A DNA stretch of 64,000 nucleotides from Pseudocercospora fijiensis CIRAD86. Taxonomy: Eukaryota; Ascomycota; Dothideomycetes; Mycosphaerellales; Mycosphaerellaceae. Shown in pieces: positions 21,208 to 32,367 of the stretch. The notes beneath the pieces are model-generated. The model did no database searches, was not told the origin of the DNA, and saw only the letters and a program-made list of their open reading frames with translations. The translations under genes were made by a program, and so were the position numbers. The stretch is from positions 4,153,041-4,217,040 of the forward strand of contig NW_006921534.1 in assembly GCF_000340215.1 (NCBI RefSeq), in the 5' to 3' direction. Positions within the stretch are counted from its first letter, which is position 1. The number at the start of each line of letters is the position of its first letter.

Positions 21208-21825
21208 CTAACGACTAAATACAATTTCTAACTAATCCGCTATAAACCGACGCCGAATTTTAGCTAGAAGCTGCATATCTTTATTTTAAAGAGTAACCCG
21301 CTTCGTATAGATAGCAAGGAGGTTTAAAAGCTTAAGCTCGGTTACGAGAAATGCCTCCGTAGCTTCCTAAAGAGTACTAATCGCCTTAGCCGTAAATCGT
21401 ATACTAGACCGAAAATCTAATGTAATTTCTCGGACGAGTCGCTAGAAGGGAGTCTTAGGGATTAAAAGCTCGGTCCCTCTTTTGTTTTAGAAAAGCCGGA
21501 TCTAGCGAAGGGCAATAGTACCTAGTTTAAAGCGCCGCTTCTTTGTCGTCGAGTCCTGCCTTATTCCCTTTCTTTTAATAGAAAGATAACTTTTCTTCGC
21601 GATAGTCTTCGTCCGCCTACTCTTTTTAGCCTTCTCCTATCTACCTATAGCCTTCTTGTTTTTCGGTACTGTTTTCCGAGGAACCCCCTTCCTTCGTATA
21701 TACTACGGAGAGCCTTACTCTTCCGATATCTCGTTCTCGCTACGGTCTCTCTATACTTAGCTTACTTTACCCTTGCCCTTTAGCCTCTAAAGATATTTAT
21801 CTGCGCGTTTAGGCGACGAGGGCAT
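21208..21825 (-). pseudogene. second histone H3-like gene, single exon with long divergent tail
   Basis: Starts at ATG 21825-21823 and ends at TAG 21210-21208: 205 codons interrupted only by TAG/TAA at likely Gln/Trp codons. A basic tail of about 108 residues (MPSSPKRADKYL..., KKSRRTKTIAKKSYLSIKRK) precedes an H3 histone fold. The fold reads LGTIALR, IRLF, NKRGTELLIPKTPF, RLVREITLDFRSSIRFTAKA, EATEAFLVTELKLLNLLAIY, TKRVTL, NKDMQLLAKIRRRF. Spacing matches H3 with no loop insertion, so nothing marks it specifically as a centromeric H3. The tail lacks the ARTKQTARKS start. It lies between the hAT transposase and the other H3-like gene. Dead now through RIP. Confidence 0.82.
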
Positions 21826-22049
21826 ATCGGTAGGACCTAGAAAATTAATAAGTATATAATCGTAGGGAGATATTAATGCTTCTTGCCTTTTAGAACAAAT
21901 AGTCTTCTATTAAACCGCCTTATTAGGTTATCGTTAGATTCGAATAAAGGATAGTAGCTTAAGGAAGGGGAGGCAGCCGGCTTAGGAAGGCCCGAAGAGC
22001 CGAATCCTTAAGGTATGTTTGTCTTTAAGAATATAGGGAAAGGGAAGAA

Positions 22050-25000
22050 GGAGAGGAAGAGCGAATAGAGAATTAGAAATAGTCCGCAGGTAAGCGGGGT
22101 CGGTTGCTATAGCAACTAGTCTATTTAGGTCCTAGGAATTCGAAATATATTTCGGATATATGCCGGCTATATACGCCGGCTATATTACCTTATACGTAAA
22201 CGCTTCGTCTCCTTAAAGCTGCTTTAAGCCTATATACGTTTCCGCTTCTCGACCCGGTATCGCCTTCTACCTCCGCCCTCCTCCTCTTCGTTATCGCTAA
22301 TTAGGGTTTCGCTTAGACTAAATTTCGCATTCTCTTCGCGCTCCTAGGTTTCTTCGATCTTAAGGTTTTCTAATTCCTCGATTAACTCCTTTAGTATAAT
22401 CTTTAGTAACCTACCTTAGCGATTCTAGTAGAGGAGATAGTATCGGAATACTATAATAGATTCGAAGGTAGTAGGCGAGTATATTCGATTAAAGCGGCCC
22501 TAGTAACGAGCGATACTAAAAGACCTTTTATAGCCTATACCTACGCTTAGGATAGCGAGGACGTCCTAAGCGACCGACGCTATCGTTAGAAACTTAGGCT
22601 CTAACCGCTGCTATATAGCGAGAATATCGTCTCTGAATTCGTCTAGAAGACCGGTAAGATCTAGAGATTATTAGCCCTCTTTCCGAGCCTACGGGTTTAT
22701 ACTTACTCGCGCGCCGATAGAGATCGAACTCTTCCTTATTTACTTTAGTAGTTGCTTCCTCTTCTGCCTCTACTTCCTACCTACGAAACAGGTATAATGT
22801 CGGAGCCTTCTAAACCTTCTTTTTCTTTATAGGAGCTGCATTTAGACTAGTTTCTTTCCGACGCTCGTAGAATATCTTTTCTAGAATAGTCTAGTAATGC
22901 TTCGGCTATACCTCGTCTGCCTTCTATTCCGGCCTCTACTAGTATATATCCTTTTCTACCGGGTTAAGCAAGCACGCAACGCTATAGATATCCCCGAACG
23001 AGTTAAAGGTAGCACTATAATATTTATGCAACTTAGTATAGGAGGTGTCTATAGCTTTCGTTATAGCTACTTTCTAGGGAACGCTCTTCTTAGCTAGCTT
23101 AGCTACGGTTTCCTCGAGCTCGTTAAAGAGCTAGTTGTAGTACGTAAAGATAAGGTAGATCGTCGGTCCTCGGGTTCTTCTAATCGTAGTAGTAACCTTC
23201 GCGTAATGCTTACTAATATCGACGAGATACTCTACTTAGCGCTATTCGGCGGCGGTAAGGCCGAGCTACTTAATACCTTCGGAACTCTAATAGATCTCGA
23301 GAGCGGTACGTAAAGTATATCCCCTCGTAACTATATAGAAAGTCGAATCGAACCGGGTCTTAACGTCTTAGGTAAAACGGAGTAGGCGCTAAGGAGGCCG
23401 CTTTTACTATCGCTTATTCTATGCTATATTCTAGGCATCGGTTTTAGGGCGCTCGATTAGGTTCTTTTAAATAGCCTCGAATCGGTTATATCTCTATAAG
23501 CTCGAGTTCGTATATATTGCTAGACGACGAAGCTAGAGAAAAAGAGTTAGAACTATACTAGGTTGCCGGCTATAGGTGCCGGCTACGGACAAAAGTTATA
23601 CCTTATACAAAACGAGAGCGAGGCTCTCTACCTTATCCCGTCTTATTACTATAATAAGTTTCTCGACTTTCGACTTTGCTTTATCCTTATCTAGGATCTT
23701 CTATTAGTCGTCGTTTAATAGTGCAATTTTAAGCGTCTTAAAGAGGGCTCGGATCGCGATTTGAACTATATAAGCGAGGTAGGGAAACTTCTATAGGGAT
23801 ATAACTAGTAACGACGTCGGCTCCGATTCAATAGGGCTAGGGCTATTAATAGGCTCCTCTTTATCGTTATTATCGTACGTATTATCGTACGTATCCGGAA
23901 TCGTAGCGAGCTTAACATTCGGAAGATTAAGCTAGATTGTAGACCTTATAATCTCCTCTACGTACTCGACCCTATCGATACAATTAGTAATTTTAAAGAC
24001 ATATACGAGTGAATTGTATATATAACGCCTTATATAATGTTCGATTATTACTAGCGTTGTCCGTAGTAATCGAGATTAGTTTCGTTGTTACGCTAACCCT
24101 ATCTATTACCGCATAGACAAGCTTCGCTATATCCTTACTAGTATAGGAACCTAGAATTTTAGGGAATCCGATTATAAGTTCCTAGAGTTTCTAATCCGAA
24201 TTAATAAAGTATAGCATAATCGAGAGGAAGGAGGCTCTTATAGTCCGGCTTAACTAGCTATCGATAGTAATAGCTACTTAGCGAGTATTACGGAGGATCT
24301 CCCGAATATCGTCTAACGTAGCCTCTTTGTTCTTTTCGAATATAATACGCTAGGTTGTCGCGCCGAGAAATAGGGGAGGGTAGTTTATAAGATATAGGTA
24401 TGTCTTCTATATAGACTCCCTTTCGTAGAAGTCTTCCGAAAGACCGTTTATAGCTAGCATTTCGTTTGCTAGTTGCTTAAAGTCTTCGGGGGAGAAATCG
24501 GTAGCCTTCAATCCTAGAGCTTCCTTAAGCGTAGCCTATAATAATTAGCTAGATCTCTACGGTTGATTTAGGTAGCCGGAATCTATAGCCGGCAGCTATA
24601 GCCGGCAGCTATAGCCGGCATTTTAGAAGATATACCTCTTTCTAGAACGCTGTATCTATATCAACTCTCCTCTCTCCTTAAGATTCCCGACACCGTTTAG
24701 AATAGAGATAGTTCGTAGGCGATAAGTTCCTATCCCCTAGTTTCGGGTGTTTTAAGATTAAACCGTAGAAGTTATAGACAATTACTAGTTAACCTTTAAG
24801 TCGAGAAGTCGTATAACGGTGCAATACCCCCTCTATAAAGAACTTCTAGAATGTATCCGTTCGCTCCTTACTCCCCTATCGTATCGAGTACTTCCGGAGT
24901 TTACACTCCTTCGAACGTAAGTATAAAGGGAACTATATCTTATAGACCTATTAATTAAACTGCTCTATATACTCGGGTTTCTAAAGATACGCCTAGCTAG

Positions 25001-25300
25001 CCTTTTCGAAGATTTCCGGGTTAATACTCGATGTTCTTATATCTCCGAACAACCTTCTACTTAGACTCCGTAAAGGTAAGGACTAGGTAGTAGTACCCTA
25101 TAATAAATTCCTACTACTAGGATTCGGAGAGGATGAATCTAGCCCTAATCGTCGTCTAGGACTCGATAGGCTCGAAGGTAAGTATACGACCTCCTCTCGA
25201 CGTTGTCGCAATCTCGCTCGTATACTAGACTGTTTCGACTATTGTCTCGTTGTTACCCTTCCTAGTATAGCGCCTAGTGTATATACAATGTCGGTCGGCA
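22050..25300 (-). pseudogene. hAT transposase relic
   Basis: Minus-strand, multi-exon. A BED-finger-like N-terminal region (about 24950-24800) is followed by an intron with GCCGGC units at 24570-24640. The catalytic core reads LANEMLAINGLSEDFYERES, then AITIDS, SFLSIMLYFINSDWKL, ELIIGFPKILGSYTSKDIAK and ITTDNASNN (about 24480-24040), the standard hAT D...D region. Then come the RFDST segment near 23340 and the C-terminal dimerisation region near 22600-22400 (FLTIASVA, DVLAILSVGIGYKRSFSIAR). Introns near 23590-23530 and 22190-22140 also carry GCCGGC units. Start uncertain. Inactive through RIP stops. Confidence 0.8.
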
Positions 25301-25526
25301 TGTTTTAAGGTTTCGTACGGTAAGGTAAGGACTTAGGAGTAGTAGATGTGTACTAGTAGCTATAGAGAAACACCCTTTCTTTTATAGCATCGTATCGTTA
25401 GGAACAGCTAGGCAGTAAATAGCTAGCTACCTTTTTTTTTGTTTCCTAGCTACCTAACTACTAGATTTTTTTTCCTAGCTACCCTAGCTAGCCTAACTAC
25501 TAGAATTTCTTTCCTAGCTACCCTAA

Positions 25527-26960
25527 CTACCTGAATTTTGCCTTCTATACGGCGGCTCTCTCCTACTAACGGAACCGAGCTACTATACCTAACGAATCTA
25601 AGCTCGTTTTTAGTCTTAATCTATCCTCTTTCGGTATAAGACACTCGATAAGCAAATGCTTAGGCCGAGTCTAACTACGAAACCTAAGACTAACTAATAG
25701 CTCTATTAACTAATCCTAATCCTCGAACTCCTTCCGCTTCTTAGTAAAGACCTTAAAGAGCGCTCGAGCTTCTTCGGGTACCTACGGAGTAGTCGAGATA
25801 AAGCCGTATCGCTAAAATAGGTAATCCTTCGGAGGCTTATATAGAGATTTAGAGAATTCCAACGCCAACCTATCCTACTAGTAGCTTAGATTCCGGATAC
25901 AAGCCCTCTCTGCCTTAGTAAAGATTTTATATAGTAGTAGCACTCTGCCTTCGAGAAACGCTTTCTATTTAACTGTTAGTATCTGCCGGCTACGAACGCC
26001 GGCTATATATACCGAGTATAGAATAATTACCTGTACCCCTTCCTCCTATAGTAACACTTCTGCCGTCCCTAGATACCTAGCCCCGATCGCATTAATCGTA
26101 AGCCACTTTGCCTTTATAGACGCAAAGGCTTCGCTCTAATACTAATAAAGAAACTTCTACTCTATATCGAGGATATAAAGACGACTAGTCTCGATTCTAA
26201 TCCTTACTAGCTTTTCGTAGTAGCTTTAACTATGATTTTCTAGATTGATAGGACTTATACCTTAGCCCTTTACTAGTATCTCGTCTCTTTAACTATACTC
26301 GATCTACTCCTAGCGCTTATCGTCTATAGCGTTAGGCCCTAAGACTATACCTGTTACTAGATCGACGTATAGTATCTCCTCGCTTTTTTTTAGTTCCTTT
26401 ATTCGTAGCATTAAGCTCTATCGCGGCATCCTAAACTCTAGCATTATTGTTCTCGGCTATCTAAATATCTCCGTTACTATCGGTCGTATCGATAGAGGTA
26501 GCGACTACAGGTCTAAATGCTATTAGTTAACGTATTAAAGAAAAATATGCCGGCTATAGCTGCCGGCTACGGCTGCCGGCTATAGCTGCTAGCTACGGCC
26601 GCTAGCTAGATTGACTTACGCTGCTAGAACTTCACGCTCGAAAACTAGCCGTAATTCTTTCCTCCTCTTAGCCTTCTCTTAAGTTGTCTTCTTATTCTAA
26701 CCTTTACTTTTTTCTATAGGCGCTAGCTATCGATAGAATGCCTCATTCCGCGCCTTTCTTCTCTTATCCTTAGCTCTTTTATCCTTATCTATCTTGTCCT
26801 TTCTCTCGCGGTCTCGTACGGAATTCTTCTTCGTAGAGTACTCCTCTTTAGTCTTGCGCTTTTTAGTTAGACGCTTAGGCAAAACAAACTCGCGGTCTTT
26901 AGTTCTATCTTCTGTTTAGCGCGCGGCGCGCTTCTCTCTTACTATTATAAGGGAAAGGGG
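25527..26960 (-). pseudogene. unidentified hAT cargo gene
   Basis: Minus-strand relic upstream of the transposase. Exon 1 (about 26960-26625) encodes a very Lys/Arg-rich coiled stretch (RDRERKDKIDKDKRAKDKRR). An intron with GTAAGTC, GCCGGC units and TTAACTAATAGCATTTAG follows at about 26624-26519. Exon 2 includes LRIKELKKSEEILYVDLVTG, then IVLGPNAIDDKR and IRIETSRLYILDIE. A second intron (GTAATT...ATACTAACAG...AATAG, near 26025-25957) again holds a GCCGGC pair. The last exon contains YKPPKDYLF, RYGFISTTP and EEARALFKVFTKKRKEFED and ends at 25527. No family recognised; it could encode an accessory transposition protein. Confidence 0.5.
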
Positions 26961-27112
26961 CGGGGGCGTAGCGTATAGTAGTTATTGTTAGTATAGGTAT
27001 AGAGGAAGAAGTTGAAAGTGTAAGAATGTCGCGAAGCCCTAATTGTTGCCGCCTACGTAACGTTATATAGGTAAGCTTTCGCAACTATAGCAACTACGCC
27101 CCGGCAATAGTA

Positions 27113-27358
27113 ACTACGCCCTAGCAACGGCAACTACGCCCTAGCAACGGTAATAAAGCGTAGTAAATACAACCTAGTAACTATTATAGCCGGCAATCGT
27201 AGCCGGCAGTCGAATAAGAGTGTCCTTATAGCAAAACTACGCCCTAGCAACGGCAACTACGCCCTAGCAACGGCAAAAGAGCGTAGTAAATGTAACAGAG
27301 TTACTATTATAGCCGGCAATCGTAGCCGGCAGTCGAATAAGAGTGTCCTTATAGTAAA
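27113..27358 (+). repeat. two tandem copies of a 123-bp subterminal repeat in the hAT
   Basis: Each copy has two CAACTACGCCCTAGCAACGG units, then an AAGCGTAGTAAAT stretch and a GCCGGC pair, ending GTGTCCTTATAG. One additional degenerate 20-bp unit lies just upstream at about 27091. It sits within 400 bp of the right terminus, where hAT transposases commonly bind. Confidence 0.85.
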
Positions 27359-27475
27359 ACTAATACAGTCTCTAGTTCAAACTAGGAATCTATATAGTTC
27401 GAAAAAACTAAACCGGAACTAGGGAGCTAGTTCGCCGCTAAGAAACCAAACTATATACGTTTGGTAGTTCGGAAA

Positions 27476-27495
27476 CCGAACTACTGCGGGGTCTA
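27476..27495 (-). repeat. hAT right terminal inverted repeat
   Basis: Reverse complement of 10487-10506 with one T/C difference; followed by the AATAATAC duplication. Confidence 0.88.
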
Positions 27496-27503
27496 AATAA
27501 TAC

Positions 27504-28020
27504 CCTAAGAGTAATATTAGAAGAAAACAGCCTAGTATACTATTTTTCTCGCATAGCAATATCGAAATAAGCTAAACCTACAATATATACTAAAAACACT
27601 TTCCTATAGCATTATATTTCAAACTATTTTATTTTAACTACTTTATAACAATCGAATAAGCTCTAGCGAAAGCGAGCGTTACGAATTAGCGGAATCTTCG
27701 GAATCTAATAACCTACTAGACCCTATTAACGAAGAAATCAGGCGACGACTAGTTATTATAAGCGCTATCGACCTAGGGGCTATCGAGCCTTCTACGCCCG
27801 AGGCTCTCTATAATGTCGTTATAAAGATAATTTAAGGGCAAACTAACCTTCTCCGTTAGAATAGGCGTTGCCCGCTAGAGCTAGGAAGTAGTAGGAACCC
27901 TTTATTCGAAGGGTAGAACGCTACGGCGCACGTAGAACGCTTTAAGAACAACTTAGCCGAGTATAGACTTAAAGAGGAGTTAGACTAGTATAAGGTCCGG
28001 TCCCTTACGAGGACTACTAT
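27504..28020 (+). pseudogene. 5' part of ORF1 (gag) of Gypsy O
   Basis: Resumes O after the hAT. The rest of the first palindrome is followed by the gag start region (SESNNLLDPINEEIRRRLV, then RNPLFEG, AHVERFKNNLAEY). It is interrupted at ACTAT by element R and continues at 40297. It matches the reverse complement of about 39345-38880 in R. Confidence 0.75.
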
Positions 28021-28299
28021 TAAAGGACGGAAACCAATACTACTACTACTACTTGTAGCAATAGTACAGGCTACCGAGGGTAACATAACCTATAGCAATA
28101 TAGGCAGCTATGTTTAGCAAGATAGGATAACGAGACTGTCGCTTAGGCTAATAACTAGAGCCCTATAATATAGGCATTGTGGAAGTGTGATATAAACAAT
28201 GTGCTATACGAGGTTGATAATCTGTCTACTCTGCAGAAGGAGGCCTCTTATATAGGCTTAAAACTAGCCTATAGGTGTAGGGCCGGTTACTAGCTAATA
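28021..28299 (-). repeat. 3' LTR of Gypsy R
   Basis: 279 bp, reverse complement of the O LTRs. Confidence 0.9.
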
Positions 28300-28402
28300 T
28301 CCCTCCCTTTCTTCGTATCTAACTAGATACGCTTTATATTGCGCTTAAAACAAACATATACGCATCCTTAGCGTTCTTAGCTAAGGCCATTTTCAGAACT
28401 CC

Positions 28403-28429
28403 GCAATAACACCCCCGGGGTAGCATTAA
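28403..28429 (-). repeat. ORF-boundary palindrome, 3' of ORF3 (element R)
   Basis: Arms ATAACACCCC and GGGGTAGCATTA. It lies about 65 bp beyond the ORF3 stop. Confidence 0.85.
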
Positions 28430-28493
28430 TCCTAGATGCTATAATTATGTAAAAACAACTTCCTAAGCAACACTATACAGACTTACTGTTGCT

Positions 28494-31221
28494 TTAACGC
28501 GCCGTAATCCTTACTAGCAATAACCTTATCTACTAGTCGGTTCTCGAAATCTCCTCCGTATACGTTAAAGCTATTAGCACCGAAGTACTGTCCCTCGTAG
28601 AAAGCTTAATTAACGAGGAGGTTAGTAGCCTTTTCCGTCGCAGCTTTCTCCTAATCGTATAGATATTCCTTAAGTCCCTCGTTATTAAGCTAGAGGATCT
28701 ATTTAACTTCGTTCTAAACAACGTAACTTAACTAAGGAATCCTACTAACTAGAGCGTCGGAGATATAGCCGAGGCCTTCGACTAAGATAGCCGTAGGGAA
28801 AGCGAATAGTACGAAGGAGTTAGAGGCTAGGAGGGCGGTTAGATTGCGGTACGCTTTAGCAACCTAAGAGACTGTTAAGTTCTCGTAGCCCTCAACCTTA
28901 GTACCGTTAATAACGCGAGAGTAGCCTAGATTAATTAATATACGGTTGCTCTTAGTCTTTAGATTACTATATAGTAGGTGTAGCATCTAAATAGAGACCT
29001 CGCACTCCTTTAGAGGGTTGAGGATCCACTCCGCTTTACGCCCCTTACTATTAGGCTAACTATCGAATATATAGTCGAGGTCGTCGTCGGTAAGGTACTT
29101 GTTAGTAAGCTTGCCGATCTTGCTTAGTAGGACTAGGCTACGAGCCTTAAGCTTCTTAACCTAGTTCGTAAAGACCTCGGGCTAATATATGCCTTCGACA
29201 ATAGTAGAGCAGCTAGTCTTATCCTTAGACATAAGGCAGACCTTAATACGTAGGTAACTAGCACCCTCGCTAGCTGCGAGCTTAACTATATCTTATCCGA
29301 GACGAGCAGACTCCTTAGAAGGACAGTTTTCGTAAGTACCGCTAACCTTAAAGAACTTAGTAGGCTTAGGGATAGAGATAAGCTCGTATACGTAATTAGG
29401 TCGAAGGGCGACAGCTAAGAGCTATAGGGTAGGGTACTAGCGGACGATTTAGTTGCTTACACTATAAGTTTAAAGGGCATTGCGGCCTTCTTACTTAGAC
29501 TTAGGCATCGCACGTATATACTAAAGGTACATTTTAAACTCCTCCTATATTAGGTCGATAAGGAAAGGAAGATATACTCTACGAGGCTCTTATAACTAAC
29601 TAAAGACTTAAGGGAAGATAGCATTGCTAGTCTAGCGAAAGCGGTCGAAGGAGGTGCCTTAGCTAAGGATGCCGGTAACGAACTTGCTCTAGCGATCCGT
29701 TACTGTAAGGGCGCGAGTAACAGTACTAGTAGGGTTAAACGCGTAGAGTCCTAGAGATGTCGGGGCGGCAATAGGGCGTCTAGGAAACTAGTTAGTATAG
29801 GCCTAATTATCCTTAAGGGTAGCGAAGGCGTCTTAATTAGGAACCTCGCGACTAATCTTTAATAGGCGACCGACGAGGACACTCGCCTTAGTACTAGCAT
29901 AGAGACTACAGACCTTAGCGGCCTTCTTAACATAGTTAGCATATATAGAAAACGGCTCTTCCCCTAGCTTGCTAAGGTCGTCGAGCTATTAATAGATAGA
30001 GAGGGCGGTAGGAGCCTCGCCTATTGCGGCTTTAGGAACTATATCGATCTTAGTAATAAGGTGCGCAATAGAGTCGCCCTTATAAGAACTATAGATGTTC
30101 TTAGTTAATAGGATTAGCGAGAGCCCTCTATCTCTACGCTCGCTAAAGGAGCCTTCGGAGGAGACATCTTCTAGTAGTGCATCTAGTATATTAATATCCG
30201 AGTTACTATAGTTAGTACTATAGTTAGTACTAGAAGGGGCGCTATACTTCTTAGTAGCCTTATAGAGGGCCTAGCGAGTATGCAATGCCTTCTTGCGCGC
30301 TGCTTCGGCCTTAGCGCGCTCGTTCTTAACTTCCTAAGGGACCTTACGGTTACGGGTCGAGCGACGGTCTTAAGCCTATATCTCCGTAGCGAGCGCGAGA
30401 CTAGTAGCCGTATCGGCCTCTATTTCTAGGCGAAGAGCCTTGCGTTTAAGGACATTAACGATAGGAGCCTCTTAACCTTCAACAATAAAACCTATACTAT
30501 TAATGCGATAGCCCTTCTCTTTTAGTAGATCCTTAGTTGTCTATATATTAAGATCGATCTAGACAATTGTATCGTAGTACCGCTTCTAGTAGGATATCGT
30601 AAAGTCGTTAAGCGTAAAGGATAAGTTAAGTAACTGCTTGCCTACCTTCTTGCTAGCGGTAGACATACGATAGATTATAGTGCGGGAAAGGTGCTTAGCG
30701 CCTTAACGACGGACCTTGTACTTATTAACGAACGAAGAGACCTGCTTTGTACGCTCTTGTCTACCGTAGGCGAAGTCAATAAGGCTCTTAGGAAGACTGC
30801 TTAGTCCTCCCTAATATTCGAAGGCCTAGTCGAGGGTCTTAAAGCGTAAGCGAATCTAGGTACCGGCCGTTTTAAGGCTATAGACGATAGGAAAGGCTTG
30901 TTCGATATCTATATCGTTAAGGACCTCGCGCTTAAAGACACGCTTACCGATAGACTAACGCAAGTTGTTTATACCGTACGTAACTAAGATAGCAGCCTTC
31001 TTAATGTTCCTATTAATAACGCGTAGTAGGGTGCGAGCGTTCTAGATCTTCTCTTAAGGGTCTTTAAGGGCGGTAACGATCTAGAAGCAGTGCTCGAGGC
31101 TAGTTGTAGCAGCTAAGGCGCTATCGGAGGGGGCTTCGATCGGGACTAGTACGCCTAGGTTTAGGGCTCGTAGGTTGCTACTGCTACTAGCACCTAGCGG
31201 ATTTAGGGCGCCGGAAGACAT
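28494..31221 (-). pseudogene. ORF3 of Gypsy R, large unrecognised protein in env position
   Basis: From ATG 31221-31219 to TAA at 28494, about 909 codons with only RIP-type stops. The copy in O (47896-50625) is colinear and exactly 910 codons with the stop; this copy differs in length by a small indel and a short local duplication (NYSTNYSNSD). Sequence features are a Ser/Ala-rich start (MSSGALNPLGASSSSN), a Lys/Arg/Ala-rich coiled region around residues 270-330, and a well-conserved C-terminal half with LYAFNPTSTVTRALT and YLTDDDLDYIFDS. No signal peptide, transmembrane segment or known enzyme motif is visible. It is not an obvious envelope protein. Its conservation between two copies argues that it was a functional part of the element. 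Confidence 0.65.
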
Positions 31222-31645
31222 CTTAGTCGACCGGAGCGGAAAGGAATTAGTAACGAGTTTACAAAAACGTTCGTAGCTTATTAATAATAATTAAAGGGTT
31301 TAGATAGAAGGAGGGAGAGAGGGGTAGGCGGTAGTAAGTTAGTTAGTGTTCGAGTAGAAGAAAGAGCTTAGAAAGCTCGCCTTAAATAGGGTACGAAGGT
31401 AGCGTAGTCCGTATGTTCCGGTAAAGTAAACGGATAACGATTATATATAGACCCTAAAAAGTGAAGCTATATACGAGACTCCTTTATTAGTAGGGCGGCT
31501 AAAGTTTGACAATTGATCTAGCTAATTGCTAGTAGCGACTACGCGCCTTTGTTAACCTCTAGCTTTCGTAGATTCCCGCGTACTCGAAATGTAACTAGTT
31601 AGTTCGAGTACCTAGTAGTAATCTATAGTAGTAAGGCTAGCGGGA

Positions 31646-31672
31646 CTAATAACACCCCCGGGGTAGCATTAG
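31646..31672 (-). repeat. ORF-boundary palindrome, 5' of ORF3 (element R)
   Basis: Arms CTAATAACACCCC and GGGGTAGCATTAG. About 425 bp upstream of the ORF3 start. Confidence 0.87.
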
Positions 31673-32074
31673 CTTTTCTCTAGAGATGCTCGGCAACTAG
31701 GAGCAAATCGCCTAGGCCTAGCGTAGCTTATATTAGCCTATAGTACTATCGTTGTAGATGTAGCATTACCTTTTATAGCAGCAGGCATATAAACGTAGCC
31801 CGTGCGTTCTTCTTTCTTCTAGACACTAAGCTTAGCGGCCTAAGGTCCCTATTCTTAGAGGCTATAGGCCTAGGTTACTATGTCTATCTAAGAGCTAGGA
31901 AGGGAGAGGGATCCTCCCTTTCTTAGTGTCCTATATAGCTAGTGCTAATTAGGGTAGGAACATCCTCTAGTAGAGTATCTTATTATCGTTGTTACTTAAG
32001 GAAGGTTACTAGAGTCTAGGAATCTAGAGGGAAGTAGTCCTAGAAGGGTAGAGGGGTTAGGTTCGGCTATCTTC
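31673..32074. other. spacer between ORF2 and ORF3 palindromes (element R)
   Basis: About 400 bp bounded by palindromes at both ends, with no frame I can support. The same-sized spacer, 47041-47444, is present in O. Confidence 0.6.
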
Positions 32075-32101
32075 CTAATACTACCCCTAGGGTATTATTA
32101 G
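32075..32101 (-). repeat. ORF-boundary palindrome, 3' of pol (element R)
   Basis: Arms CTAATACTACCCC and GGGTATTATTAG. About 270 bp beyond the pol stop at 32368. Confidence 0.87.
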
Positions 32102-32367
32102 GAAAACACGCCTCGTATAGTTCTATCTAAGGAAACAAAAGCGAAGGAATAAAGTTATAGCAATATCAATCGAAGGTAAAGGCAAAAGCAAAAGACAACA
32201 ATAGGATAAACTAAAAGCAACAAACGAGAGTATAAATATTAGTAGGAACGGACAGTAGGTAAGGACTAAAGGTATAGGGCGGCGCTATATTAACAGCGCG
32301 GAGAACGATCGATAAGAGTAAGGAAGCAACGTAGTAGAGGCAGGTAGAGGCAAGGAAGAGCAAGCAA

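Larger units (their letters stand above)
10671..27332. repeat. GCCGGC-centred short repeat arrays dispersed through the hAT element
   Basis: Units of about 11-13 bp around GCCGGC, typically TAGCCGGCAGCG or its complement. They occur in clusters of 2-5 at 10671-10690, 11512-11557, 19283-19326, 19906-19930, 20138-20176, 21150-21172, 22161-22185, 23563-23590, 24573-24620, 25983-26007, 26548-26608, 27186-27211 and 27310-27332. The clusters are absent from the inserted Gypsy and from the rest of the window. At least five lie between clear splice signals, so they are intronic. The last two sit in the right subterminal region. Confidence 0.85.
10487..27495. mobile_element. large hAT DNA transposon with cargo genes, interrupted by a Gypsy
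   Basis: Bounded by the 20-bp inverted repeat TAGACCCCGYAGTAGTTCGG (ancestrally CAGACCCC, matching hAT ends) at 10487-10506 and 27476-27495. It is flanked by the 8-bp duplication AATAATAC (10479-10486 and 27496-27503), the hAT hallmark. Without the inserted Gypsy it is about 9.9 kb, long for a hAT. The minus strand carries a hAT transposase relic, two histone H3-like genes and at least one further unknown gene; one unknown gene reads on the plus strand. Several of its introns hold GCCGGC arrays. All genes are RIP-inactivated. Confidence 0.85.

Noticed and set aside
21208..21825. Calling the second H3-like gene a centromeric H3 (CenH3)
   Set aside because: The first loop has no insertion relative to H3, and a long divergent tail alone is not diagnostic.
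28494..31221. ORF3 as a retroviral envelope protein
   Set aside because: No signal peptide, transmembrane segment or cleavage site visible; only its position is env-like.
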